Source: Zychaea mexicana (Eukaryota; Mucoromycota; Mucoromycetes; Mucorales; Lichtheimiaceae). Taken from it: a DNA stretch of 64,000 nt. The first letter of the stretch is position 1; each line of letters opens with the position of its first letter. The stretch lies in assembly GCF_025766255.1 (NCBI RefSeq), contig NW_026516668.1, forward strand, positions 496,001-560,000, given 5' to 3'. The notes beneath the pieces are model-generated. The model did not search any database. It had not been told where the DNA came from and saw nothing but the letters and a program-made list of their open reading frames with translations. The translations under genes and the position numbers were made by a program. Below, one piece after another: positions 53,741 to 63,631 of this stretch.

Positions 53741-53902
53741 TTGGTATTAGATGCTTATTGTCTGTTTTCAAAATCAAAAGCAAGATCATTGTGCAGTGAG
53801 AAGTAGCCTATCATAGAAAGTCGTCAAAGTTGGATACTTAACTATCTCCAGTTTAGAATACAATGCGAAAAGAAGTGTTGACAAAGATGATGTAGTGATA
53901 TT

Positions 53903-54030
53903 GATAAAAAGAGAATAGGCGTGAAAAAAAGAGAATAGGTGAGAAAAAAAGAGAATAGGTGATAATAAAGAGAATAGAAGATAATAAAGAGAATAGAAGA
54001 TAAAAAAGAGGATAGAAGATAAAGAGAATT
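53903..54030. repeat. Minisatellite, 17-20 bp unit
   Basis: About seven tandem copies of a unit like GATAAAAAGAGAATAGG with small drifts (GGT, GAA and GGC endings). It lies between the C6-motif gene and the helicase relic. Confidence 0.85.
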
Positions 54031-54039
54031 AGAGAAGGA

Positions 54040-55030
54040 CTTCATGGAAAACAGCATTTCGGGTGTTTTGGCCTTGCTGACCCGCGATACTTGAGTTCTC
54101 GGGATCTAACATGATTCTAATAGATGATGGGGTGCGGACGCGTGACATGGCTACATAGAGTAGACCATGCGTGAAAGGAGGTTCAGGTAAGTAGAGGCCA
54201 ACAGTGTTAAAAGTTTGATCCTGTGCCTAATTGAGGGTCATAGTGAATTCCAGGCGAACAGGGAATTGGATGCGTTTGAAGAGAATGGGGGAGCGTATTT
54301 GTGATGGTGTTAAAGTTATGCGAGGGATCAAGACGATGTTGCCGGTATGAGGTCCAGTGGCTATTTCAGCATCAAGTACATATCGTTGGAGAGAGCGTAA
54401 CAATCAGTCGTGTCTTATTGCAGAGTCCACTATGGGTGTGCAAGTTCCGCTTGGTACCAACAGCTCGGCACCAACAGCTCGGCACCATCACCAATGCAAA
54501 AAAAATGTTGCATAGACTGGCCAAGCTCGTTTGCATCATTGGTGTTGGCAGCTTGTTGGACGCGTATGTTGGTTTCAAGGCGGTGGACGGTGACACTGGG
54601 TCAAATTGATGAACGATTTAGACACTGCTGTACGATTTGCGAGCGCGATGCATTTGGTATCACAGGAAGGACCTATTACCAGATTTGATGTAGATACTTT
54701 AACGTAAGTATTACCGCTCAATAGCAAAAGAATGCAAACTAGAAGAGAGGATACAATGTTGAGTACCTGGCAAAAGTCAACACCAAGGACCATAATTTTT
54801 CCATCAAATGGAACATCGGCAAGCGCGGGATCGCCATGTCTCATGAGATTTTGGATACTCTTGTATACGTTGTATACTTGTATTGATACTTGTATCCAGC
54901 GTGTTTAAAGCGATGACACTTCTCAGATGATGAAGGATTTGAAGTGAGCTTCATATCGTGTTTATAACGCTTATCCGCTTGAGTCTTTTCTCGATGCGAT
55001 ACCCGTCTACTCACATAGTCATACATTCAT
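54040..55030 (-). pseudogene. Decayed PIF1/Helitron-type helicase
   Basis: Read on the minus strand, motif-bearing pieces appear in order: DVPFDGKIMVLGVDFCQVL (helicase motif II/III region, near 54830-54760), CIGDGAELLVPSG near 54490-54450, QFPVRLEFTMTLN then an in-frame TAG and AQDQTFNTVGLYLPEPPF (motif V) near 54270-54190, and THGLLYVAMSRVRTPSSIRI (motif VI) near 54180-54130. These are PIF1-superfamily helicase signatures as found in Helitron Rep-helicases. Stops, a possible intron and missing motif I show it is dead. The Rep (HUH) half is not visible. Confidence 0.7.
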
Positions 55031-55137
55031 GTAGAATAAACTTTCTTATCTGGAGGAGCCACACACCTCGGCGCGTCATAAACGTGAGAGAGCAATCTGA
55101 TTGGATAGATTGAACTGGCTCAAATGCCGTGTTCATT

Positions 55138-55152
55138 ACTCTATATAACCGC
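55138..55152. repeat. 5' copy of LINE target-site duplication
   Basis: ACTCTATATAACCGC, identical to 60871..60885. It contains TATATAA at 55142-55148. Confidence 0.9.
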
Positions 55153-55153
55153 C

Positions 55154-56875
55154 ATGGCTCTTCCCGACAACAGTCAGAAACCGCCCCCCGACAGGGGCAC
55201 CACTATAAACGATTCCATTCACGCTACAGGTCCAGATACATCACAAATGTCATGGGCCCATGTTGTTCAAAACCAACGTGTATCATTGATGCACTCCAAT
55301 GATCTTCTTAACAACCCGGATGGTTGGACAGTTCGTCCTTCTCGAGTATGGCGTGTTGGCCGCAACGAGGGCTGCGTCTTCTTCGATGTCAGCAGCAGAC
55401 CAGAGGCACTACGCTCTGTCCTGATCCTCGCTGCAAAGCAATTTCCCGGAAATACTGGCGCTACCACCCATCGTGAAGGCGCCAAACGAGTTCTTATTGA
55501 GATGTGTTTCGACGAAAACGAGTCGTTGCAGCGTGCGTTGACGACTGGCTTGACCTTCACCAAGGATCGTGTGCGAATCCAAGCCACCTTGGCCCTGCCC
55601 AACGACGGCGCTCAAAATCGCATTAAACGTGTCCGCTTGTCCCACCTACCCTTTGTTCGTGCTGACAAGCTGTGCGACGGCATCAAAAGTAGCTTCCTTC
55701 CTTATGGAAGAGTTTTGGACTGTGGCGCTTTCAAGGAAGGCGACTCCAATCTTTTCATGGGTCGTGGTTACGCCATTCTCGACTGTCAACCGATAGACGG
55801 CCAGCCTCCCTTCAGTGACCTAGAGCATATCATCGGATGGCAAGGCACCTCCAAACTTGGATTTTATGCCACGTGGAGTGATATGCCATTGCATTGCACA
55901 TGGTGTCACGAGGGCGGTCATCACCGCCGTGATTGTACAAAACTGCGCAACCAGACTACCACTTGCTTTGACTGTGGCCGGCTCGGCCATATTGCTCGTG
56001 TTTGCCCTTACAAGAGTGAAGGCAAGGGCAAGGATGCCCAACCCAACAAAAAGTCACGCAAAACTCCTTTGCTCAAAGGTAGCAAGAAGGAAGGCAAGCA
56101 ACCGGCAGCATCTGGCACCCACAACAACGCTGACAGCCTTCCACCGTCTGATGAGCAGCAATCGCACCCCACAGAAACTACGACGAACGCCGCCACGAAC
56201 AGCGACGAGCAGTCGACGAAATACGACGAGCAGACGCACTCCGACGCGCAGAGAAAGAGCAGCGACGACAAGATCGACACCAACGACAAAACGGGCACCA
56301 ACGAGAAGACGACGAGCGACGAGCACACGACGAGCGACGATGTAACGACGACGAGTAACGACGTCCCCACAACGGATAACGACGTGCCGATGCAGGTGGA
56401 AAACCAGCCCGACCACACCGAGAACAGCATTGCGCCACTAAGTGCCACCACACTGTCTGCTACACAAGCACGACCCGCGATTGGTCAGGAAACATCATCT
56501 GACGAAGTCGATGGTGATATCGCCATGAGCGCTGCCGTCACGGCCATCGTATCCGCAAACGCCGTCCAAGGCGCTGAAAGCCCTACCACTGCTTCAGCCG
56601 CCGACGACGGTCAAGATCTACAGGCTTACTTCCAGGCTTTGCCCATGTCCTTGACTGCCCGTAACTCCATCAAGAATATGTCGTCCACCAAACGTGGCGC
56701 AGTCCGCAAAGCTTGCGATGATAAACTCAAAACACCTGTCTCCGCCAATCTGATCCACAAACCTCGACGATCGACACGTGATCTGAAACATAGCCAGAAA
56801 GTACGCGACAACATTGCCATCGGGCAATCTATCACTGGGAGCGATGGCCCCAACCCCACATTTGACACCCAATGA
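55154..56875 (+). CDS. LINE ORF1, nucleic-acid-binding protein with two zinc knuckles
   Basis: About 573 residues from the ATG at 55154 (context ACCGCCATGG); the frame is open a further 30 nt into flanking DNA, but an upstream start there would lie outside the element. An RRM-like region sits in the middle (KRVRLSHLPFVRADKLCDGI), then two CCHC knuckles (CTWCHEGGHHRRDC, CFDCGRLGHIARVC). A long Thr/Asp/Ser-rich disordered stretch of SDE/TTSD repeats and a basic tail follow. It packages element RNA with ORF2 protein during retrotransposition. Confidence 0.9.
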   Translation: MALPDNSQKPPPDRGTTINDSIHATGPDTSQMSWAHVVQNQRVSLMHSNDLLNNPDGWTVRPSRVWRVGRNEGCVFFDVSSRPEALRSVLILAAKQFPGNTGATTHREGAKRVLIEMCFDENESLQRALTTGLTFTKDRVRIQATLALPNDGAQNRIKRVRLSHLPFVRADKLCDGIKSSFLPYGRVLDCGAFKEGDSNLFMGRGYAILDCQPIDGQPPFSDLEHIIGWQGTSKLGFYATWSDMPLHCTWCHEGGHHRRDCTKLRNQTTTCFDCGRLGHIARVCPYKSEGKGKDAQPNKKSRKTPLLKGSKKEGKQPAASGTHNNADSLPPSDEQQSHPTETTTNAATNSDEQSTKYDEQTHSDAQRKSSDDKIDTNDKTGTNEKTTSDEHTTSDDVTTTSNDVPTTDNDVPMQVENQPDHTENSIAPLSATTLSATQARPAIGQETSSDEVDGDIAMSAAVTAIVSANAVQGAESPTTASAADDGQDLQAYFQALPMSLTARNSIKNMSSTKRGAVRKACDDKLKTPVSANLIHKPRRSTRDLKHSQKVRDNIAIGQSITGSDGPNPTFDTQ

Positions 56876-59800
56876 GTAAGAGTTTCAATCTGAAATTCTG
56901 CTCCCTGAACTGCAACGGTCTACGCAAATCGAATAAACCGCTTGTACGTTCATCACTCATACGCCACCTAAAAACCCAACAACCCCACCTCATCGCTATT
57001 CAAGAAAGCCACGCTTCAGACGACAATATCAAACAAATGCTTCATACCCAATTTTGCGCACACGAATCACTTTGGACACAACACTGTGGTCTTGTTGCAC
57101 TATCACCCGACATTCACCTCGAACTGCGCTCCGTATCGTCTGACGATCGAGCCATGCTCATCAACATCCGTCACAAATCCAATATCTTCGACCCATTCCA
57201 TGTATTGGTCCTATATGCTCCTGCCACCAGTAGTAGCGACCGTAAGGCCTTTTACACCACACTCCTCGACAATCCAGCCTTTTGCCTCACGGACCATTTC
57301 TTCTGTGAGCGACTACTTATTGCTGGCGATTTTAACTACGACATCACTCGCCCACATTTTCTGCGCAACGCCCCTTCTGGCTGGCACGCCCTCCTCGAAG
57401 AAGTTTTCTTTGACTGCATCACCGACCGTACCACCACTCTCCCAGTTCCCACCTTTCGTCGCGGCACCACTACCCACTCGACCATCGACTATATTTATGG
57501 TGGATCACTGTTTCGTAACAAGATCTATCATGCCGAGGTTTCATATTTACACTCGGAGTGGACCGATCACGCTTTACTTGCCATGAATATTCGCTTTGTT
57601 TCTCAAACTCACGGTAAAGGCTGTTGGCGGGCCAATCCCTCCATCACATACGACAAAGAATTTCGTCGCTCCTTGGCCTCGACACTCTCTTCACTGCATC
57701 CCCATCTAATGGATCTGCCCTCTCCCCAAGAGCAATGGGAGCACGTAAAAGAGGTGGTCACCAGGCACATTCGGTCCTATTGCCGAACACAAGCTCATTG
57801 GCGCAAAGAGCAGTTGCGCGCTTTGCAGTCCAAGCGTAATCGCTTTCTCCGTACCCGTCCGTCTCTGGCTCTCCGCGCACAGTTCTTGCCACGCCTCGAA
57901 CGCCAGATCGCCACTCTACAGCAAGCATTAGTCGATTCCTCCGCACTACGTGCTGGTCAACGTTGGCGCGAGCATGGTGAAAAGTCTGCGGGATACCTCA
58001 AACGCACGATCGAACAACGCCAAGCATCTCGCCACATTTCACAGTTACAGCATCCTGTTACCGGCACCATACATTCGGACGTCAACGGCATGCAAGACGC
58101 AGCAACTACCTTTTACCAATCATTGTACTCCGCAGACGATATTTCAGACGACTCTCTCGAGTACCTTTTGCAACGTATACCAGGCTCTTGTCGCTTGTCA
58201 CCCCAAAGCGCCACGGACCTTCTTCATGAGTTTACCATTGAGGATCTCCAAAGTGCCGCCAAACGTGCTCCTAAACAAAGCAGTCCCGGACCCGACGGAT
58301 TACCCTATTCCATCTGGTACCTTGTTTTCCGGCATCCGCTGTACGCCACTTTAGCATGTCAGGTCTACAACGCTGCCTTGCGGCAGAGTGTCTACCCACG
58401 CTCCTGGCAAGAAACATGCGTTACTCTCTTGCCCAAAACTGGCGGTGATCTGTCTTCACTTCGGCTTTGGCGCCCCATCAGTTTGATCAATTGTGATGCC
58501 AAGATTTGTACCCGGCTTTTGAACGCTCGTATGGTCACCACTGCATCACTCCTCATCACTCCACATCAAACTGGCTTTCTACCTGGTCGATTCATTGCTG
58601 ACAATGGTCTGCTGGTCAAGTTGATGATGGAACAAGCAACGCTCCGCCCGGATGATACCACAATCGGCCTTCTTCTTGACCAAGAAAAGGCCTATGACCG
58701 CATCCATCCTCGATATTTGTCCAGAGTTCTGTGCCACTTCGGTTTTCCGCCTCGACTTGTTACCAGCATCTGCGACCTCTTTTTTCAGACGCATATCCGG
58801 ATCAACATCAACGGCCATCTCAGCACGCCCATCCAGCAGAGACGCGGTCTCAGGCAAGGTGACCCGCTCTCGCCTATTTTGTTTAATCTGGCGATTGAGC
58901 CTTTATTACGTGCTATCCTTGAGGATCGCGCCTTTCTGGGTGTCCCCCCTGCGATTGGCGTCCCTGGCCCACACTACTCACCACCACCACCTCCGCTCAA
59001 GGTTCTGGCGTACGCGGACGATGTTTTTGTCTTTTTGCGAACACCAGCGGATTTAGATCGACTACACGTACACTTAATGCATTATCAGCTCGCGTCCAAT
59101 GCAAAACTCAATGCCCACAAGACCCAGGCGATCTCTCTATCTGGCCTTCCACAACCCACCTGGTCTACTAGTCTCGCCCACTATGGCTTCCCAACGTGCC
59201 ATGACCGCTCTTCGCCCGAGGCTGTTACCTACCTGGGATATCCGCTTTGCTCCTCGAACCATCAGCTTCATCTTTTTTTGGAACGGTTATTGGTGTCCAT
59301 TCGCTCTGGTTGCCAGCTCCACCAACAACGACAATTGTCCGTCCGCGGTCGCGCGACTGTCCTAAACACGCTTATTCTGGCTCGTCTGTGGCATGTTCTC
59401 CGCCTTACGGGGGCGCCCAAGGCATTCTTTTGGAACAAACTGCGTACAATTATATCAAGTTTTGCCATGCATCGTATGTTCCCAAAAGTTGCGTATGACC
59501 GTTTGTGCGGCTTACGCAAACATGGTGGGATACAGCTTTTGGACCCTGCCATACAGCAACATGCTTTGCAGCTTCGTTGGCTTCGTCCTTTTCTGGCGTA
59601 TCCATACAGCAATGATCCGGTACCTAGCTTGGCTATCCCATACTTGGTTTACAACATGCTCGCTTTGAATCCGTCACTCCCAGACCACCGCTTGATCCTG
59701 GCATTTCCGTCCGCGCGTCCTGGGTATCTCAAGTCTTCTCCGTCTTCATTCTCGTCTATCTTCCTTCAAGCATTTGACCGCATCGATTTCGACTCTTCGA

Positions 59801-60723
59801 CTATACAACTTCCACCAGTCGTAGCGCTATGCCTGCCCACCACAGCCATTTGGACTGCAGCACCGGATCAAGACAATGCCTCGCTTCTCAGCTCACCCAC
59901 TCTCAACACCATGGTTGCAAACGATGTTTATGTCTTTGACAACGCTCTGGGCTACCTTCGGCCACGTATGCCAACAGATGGCAACATTACTCATCCCCGA
60001 GTCCTTCGCCGCTTCATTACCGCCGTTATCGATGGAAGCATCCAGTTGAAACCGTTCTTTGCTCGTCTCTGTCTGCCTGGCGACCATGCCCTCGGTGGTC
60101 ACGACAACACTTTCGGCACCATGGATGGCTTCCCTTTGTGGCAAGCGCTCAGCTCCGCCCTCGACCAACTCACCAACACTCGGTGCTATCGTCAACAATG
60201 CCAGCAATCAACCACTCTTCTGCTCCGTAACACCAGCGACAACCTATCGCCCAGTCAATGGGCTACCTTTTGGGCCACCCCCATGTTCCATCCGGTCCGC
60301 AACATATGGTTCCGCACCCTGCACCGCACCTTACCGACTGCCCAACGCCTACACTATCTCGTTCCCGGGTTTATACCTTCTTCCATTTGTCAGCTCTGCA
60401 ACTCTGAGCTCGACACAATACCGCATTTTCTCATCACCTGCCCACCGCGCTGGCGGGTATGGACGCAAGTTTGGAGCGTTCTCTTTTACGCCGAACCAAC
60501 AGCGCTGGGCCTTTCACAGTTCATCACCGAACTCAATTGGTCCCTTGCCCCTCCCTCCACACTCCCCCACTACATCTCCGCCGTCCAGAGTACGCTTCTT
60601 GCTCTTTGGCGCGCATACTGGCGGTTGGTTTTCGACCGCATCCCCTTTGACCCGGCCATCGTTGCCCAGTCTGCCCTCCATCTCTACCACCAACTACATC
60701 CTCAGATTTCTGTGGATGATTAA
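56872..60723 (+). CDS. LINE ORF2, endonuclease-reverse transcriptase
   Basis: 1283 residues, starting inside the ORF1 stop (ATGA). An APE-type endonuclease spans about 1-240 (LKFCSLNCNGLRKSN, AIQESHA, IAGDFNYDI near 151-157, EWTDHALL near 227). The reverse transcriptase lies at about 450-760: LRLWRPISLINCDAKI, HQTGFLPGRFIADN, LLLDQEKAYDRI, RRGLRQGDPLSPILFNLAIE and LAYADDVFVF, with YADD at 714-717. A C-terminal CCHC finger (CQLCNSELDTIPHFLITCP) begins near 1173. No RNase H domain is seen. All catalytic motifs look intact, so the protein may be functional. The ATGA overlap suggests translation by termination-reinitiation. Confidence 0.95.
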   Translation: MSKSFNLKFCSLNCNGLRKSNKPLVRSSLIRHLKTQQPHLIAIQESHASDDNIKQMLHTQFCAHESLWTQHCGLVALSPDIHLELRSVSSDDRAMLINIRHKSNIFDPFHVLVLYAPATSSSDRKAFYTTLLDNPAFCLTDHFFCERLLIAGDFNYDITRPHFLRNAPSGWHALLEEVFFDCITDRTTTLPVPTFRRGTTTHSTIDYIYGGSLFRNKIYHAEVSYLHSEWTDHALLAMNIRFVSQTHGKGCWRANPSITYDKEFRRSLASTLSSLHPHLMDLPSPQEQWEHVKEVVTRHIRSYCRTQAHWRKEQLRALQSKRNRFLRTRPSLALRAQFLPRLERQIATLQQALVDSSALRAGQRWREHGEKSAGYLKRTIEQRQASRHISQLQHPVTGTIHSDVNGMQDAATTFYQSLYSADDISDDSLEYLLQRIPGSCRLSPQSATDLLHEFTIEDLQSAAKRAPKQSSPGPDGLPYSIWYLVFRHPLYATLACQVYNAALRQSVYPRSWQETCVTLLPKTGGDLSSLRLWRPISLINCDAKICTRLLNARMVTTASLLITPHQTGFLPGRFIADNGLLVKLMMEQATLRPDDTTIGLLLDQEKAYDRIHPRYLSRVLCHFGFPPRLVTSICDLFFQTHIRININGHLSTPIQQRRGLRQGDPLSPILFNLAIEPLLRAILEDRAFLGVPPAIGVPGPHYSPPPPPLKVLAYADDVFVFLRTPADLDRLHVHLMHYQLASNAKLNAHKTQAISLSGLPQPTWSTSLAHYGFPTCHDRSSPEAVTYLGYPLCSSNHQLHLFLERLLVSIRSGCQLHQQRQLSVRGRATVLNTLILARLWHVLRLTGAPKAFFWNKLRTIISSFAMHRMFPKVAYDRLCGLRKHGGIQLLDPAIQQHALQLRWLRPFLAYPYSNDPVPSLAIPYLVYNMLALNPSLPDHRLILAFPSARPGYLKSSPSSFSSIFLQAFDRIDFDSSTIQLPPVVALCLPTTAIWTAAPDQDNASLLSSPTLNTMVANDVYVFDNALGYLRPRMPTDGNITHPRVLRRFITAVIDGSIQLKPFFARLCLPGDHALGGHDNTFGTMDGFPLWQALSSALDQLTNTRCYRQQCQQSTTLLLRNTSDNLSPSQWATFWATPMFHPVRNIWFRTLHRTLPTAQRLHYLVPGFIPSSICQLCNSELDTIPHFLITCPPRWRVWTQVWSVLFYAEPTALGLSQFITELNWSLAPPSTLPHYISAVQSTLLALWRAYWRLVFDRIPFDPAIVAQSALHLYHQLHPQISVDD

Positions 60724-60870
60724 TGTCTCATATATTTTAATTTGTCCTTTTGTTTTTTTTTTCTCACTATTCTTGTTGCTCCCTTTATGCGTTTCATTTT
60801 GGCACGCCACTTCCTTGAACGTGTGACCAACCAATAAAATTCAGCCTCCACCCGGCTCATACAAAAAAAA

Positions 60871-60885
60871 ACTCTATATAACCGC
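60871..60885. repeat. 3' copy of LINE target-site duplication
   Basis: ACTCTATATAACCGC, directly after the A tail and identical to the copy at 55138..55152. Confidence 0.9.
60875..60881 (+). promoter_or_regulatory. TATA box of the multi-intron transcription unit
   Basis: TATATAA, about 25-30 bp before a pyrimidine-rich start region (CTCCTCTTCCTCCTCG). It lies within the LINE target duplication. Confidence 0.55.
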
Positions 60886-60900
60886 GCGGCCGCAGCAATC

Positions 60901-62890
60901 ATGCCGCTCCTCTTCCTCCTCGTCAACGTTTGTAAGCCAAAGCTATTCAATGTGAGTATCATTGGAACGGATTAGAGGATCGAAGAGTGTATGTTTATGG
61001 TGGTGAGTGAGCAGAGCGTATGCAACCGGTTGCGAGTATCTTAAGATCCATTTATCTCACTTTCTTTCTTGTTTGACACAGACCTTCTTCTCGTCTTAAC
61101 CTGGTCCATCTCCCCCTCACGTTGGCTCTCAAAGCACAGACGCAAGAGTAAGTACAATATGGAAAATGTGAAGTGTGACTTGAGACTTTGCTTGTGGATG
61201 TGATATACGAAAGAAGATCTGAATTTTGACGTGTCTAAAGAAGTGTATGTACAGCATACAGCCGCTAATGTTATCCTCCTTTCTTCTCTGCTACTACTAT
61301 AGGATTCTGACTTTTTGAAATGGTTGGTTCGGTTTGTTGTTTGCATCCCACCCTTAAACATAAGCAACAACTGTAAGTACGGTAGGGAATGAAATGTGAG
61401 GATGAGTTGGAGAGAAGTCGAGTGTCTGTTGGAGGTGCTAATGCCATGACGTGTCAGGAATAGTTGCATATTAAGAACAGCCTGCTCATGATCTTTCTTC
61501 TTTTCATTCTACTTCAGGTTTCGCTTTATGCTGGTTGGGTTAATTGTGTCCTGCGGACAAATAACAGATAGTAAGTATAAGCAAAAGGGGACTTGAACAT
61601 TGGTATGATAGGTGAGTAGGATGGCATGGCTGTAGGGGATGACGCGTCAAAGGTGTGCAGTGTGTACAGCAGCGTGACGGGAAAGGGTTCCTGATCATGA
61701 CGTGTGCAGTATGGCAGTCTCTCAAAAAAAAATTCTTTCTCTCTCGCCTTTCTTCTCTTGTTCTTCAGAATTGGTCGTCGTGCCCTTCTTGCTTTTTCTT
61801 TCTCTAACTCAAGGCTCTCTTTCTCCAAGCCAAGGATGTCATGATAGTAAGTATACCTGGAAAGGATTTTGTGCTTGTGTTTGTTTTTGCGTCTTTGGAG
61901 AACCAGGAAGATGTCTGCCGTGACATGTCAAAAGTGTATGCAGCTGCTCATAGATGTTTTCTTTTTTCTAAATAGAGGATGGCTCTGCGGTGATCTGTTT
62001 GGACTTGGATTGGCTTAGACCCCATCTCTCTCTGTCTATAACTTTGCTGTAAAACGATAAAACAAATGTAAGTATAGCTGGACTCAACTTGGTAATGCCG
62101 TGTCAAAAAATAAAGATAGCACAGTGTGTGAAACCCTCTAATGATCTTTTTCTCCAGCTAGAAGAAGTGTTTTTGTCTTGGTTGTGATTCTCTGCTCTAC
62201 ACTGGCCGGGCGTTCGGTTCTCCTGTGTCTCTACTCAGAAGTATGGTAAGTATAGCACGATAGAATCTTGTGTGTGTGGTTTGGCACTTTCCCATTAACT
62301 GTTCGTCTCTTTTGTCAAAATTGATGCTCTGCTGCCATCCCGCTTCTAGAAGCCGACCTGTCAAGTAGTCCATAGGCTGCGGTCAAGATCTATCCATCCA
62401 TCTGGACGGTGGCGTGTGCTTTTTGCTTTGAATGGACCTGAGGAAGTCGTTAAAGCCTCATATTCTTATTGCTTATTTGTATAATTTATCCCCCTTCCCC
62501 TCTTCCCCTTGCTCTGACCCAGGAAGTCGTTAAAAGCGTCTATTGCGTTCTTTATATAGTTTATCCCCCTCCCCTTCTCCTCCCCCTTTGCTTTTCTCTC
62601 GCAGTTCCTAGTAGCCTCTGTCTCGACCCATCTTCGGATGTTGCATCGTTTCACGCGAACGGCTGTTATTTTTACTCAGGCAGCCTCCGGGCGTAAGTCC
62701 TGCTTCATCTTCAACTTCCCCGCGCCCACGGGTAAAAAGTGCGGCCGAGGTCCCCATGAATTTGGGAATGCTTTGCGTAAGTATTTACTTTCTCTTTTTC
62801 TGTCTGTGAATTTACATGGATGAGAGTTTCCTTTTTTGGATTTTTCAGCTAACTTTTAAAGATTTTAATAATAAAGAAGAAGAAGAAGAT
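60901..62890 (+). ncRNA. Multi-intron, mostly non-coding transcription unit
   Basis: Regular GTAAGTA-type donors and pyrimidine-AG acceptors define exons 60901..60931, 61082..61147, 61303..61372, 61518..61570, 61769..61846, 61976..62067, 62158..62245 and one starting at 62350. Acceptors at 62604 and 62848 and a donor at 62777 mark later exons, and AATAAA at 62870 marks the end. The clear introns are 150, 155, 145, 198, 129, 90 and 104 nt, long for this window. Spliced in order the ATG frame stops after about 34 codons (MPLLFLLVNV...). The start region is pyrimidine-rich, like TOP-type snoRNA host genes. At least five introns share a motif near TGACGTGTC. Convincing box C/D or H/ACA sets were not found, so hosting is only a hypothesis. 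Several exons read as hydrophobic peptide in one phase, so a peptide gene is possible. Confidence 0.5.
62435..62597. repeat. Tandem duplication, period about 81 bp
   Basis: Two diverged copies beginning GACC(T/C)..AGGAAGTCGTTAAA, each followed by a TTTATCCCCC-type pyrimidine tract. It lies in the 3' part of the multi-intron unit. Confidence 0.75.
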
Positions 62891-63534
62891 GTACATATCC
62901 TCCTAAACTCCACCATCATCACCATATCAGAGTTATTTTAATTATCCAAACAGAAAAACAGAAAAAATACCCCAATTATCAGAAGCGAGATAACACGTCA
63001 TTGTACATTTGTCTAATGCAACACATTATACATTTCGATTTATCTTGATACCCAATAAAAACAACATAAGGCTGCTGCGACCGATACCGATGCCTTCGCC
63101 ATAAAATGCGACTTTTACGCATAGCACTGTCGGTCCTTGATATGAATTCAACGATGAGAACATGGTTGAAAAGAGAAACAGCCGTATGATATTACTTGAC
63201 ATACCGTTGAGTAGCTCATGATATCAGAAACAAATGTGTGTTGCTTTCAGCGTAACGTATTTAAGAAATATTTCAGAGGGCAAAACTTAATGTTTCAAAA
63301 GCCTTACGCAATTTGGTCCAATATACATGATTGGGTAAAAGATACCTGTTAAATACGATCGATAATAAATTAAGATTTAGCTTTGATGGATTTGATCAAA
63401 AGTAGGATCAGCAGCAGTTGCTTCACAGTGGATGACGCAGGTCAATCTCAACTACCGATTATGGATCTTTCCACAAAAAAAAGTTAAAACGAACGATTAC
63501 AAATGCGTAACAATTCAATTAGGAGTAAAGATGT
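62891..63534. other. Intergenic stretch
   Basis: AT-rich, no gene seen. It separates the multi-intron unit from the U6 gene, whose 3' end it adjoins. Confidence 0.5.
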
Positions 63535-63539
63535 AAAAA

Positions 63540-63599
63540 AAAAGTTGCTCCGTAGAGCGTATCCAACTCGGCGATTAGTGTCATCCTTGTGCAGGGGCC

Positions 63600-63631
<32 letters not shown>

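Larger units (their letters stand above)
55153..60870 (+). mobile_element. LINE (L1-like non-LTR retrotransposon), full coding length
   Basis: A 5.7-kb insertion bounded by identical 15-bp target duplications, ending in a short A tail (ACAAAAAAAA). Two intact open frames, ORF1 and ORF2, overlap by four bases. The intact frames, exact duplications and high GC relative to the flanks indicate a recent insertion. There is almost no 5' leader: the element begins one base before the ORF1 ATG, so the copy has probably lost its 5' UTR. The 3' UTR is about 150 bp with AATAAA at 60834-60839. Confidence 0.92.

Noticed and set aside
56008..56453. Three minus-strand frames of 91-147 codons
   Set aside because: They are antisense shadows of the repetitive Thr/Asp-rich part of LINE ORF1.
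57086..60826. Several plus-strand frames of 70-255 codons
   Set aside because: Out-of-frame reading of LINE ORF2; no domains.
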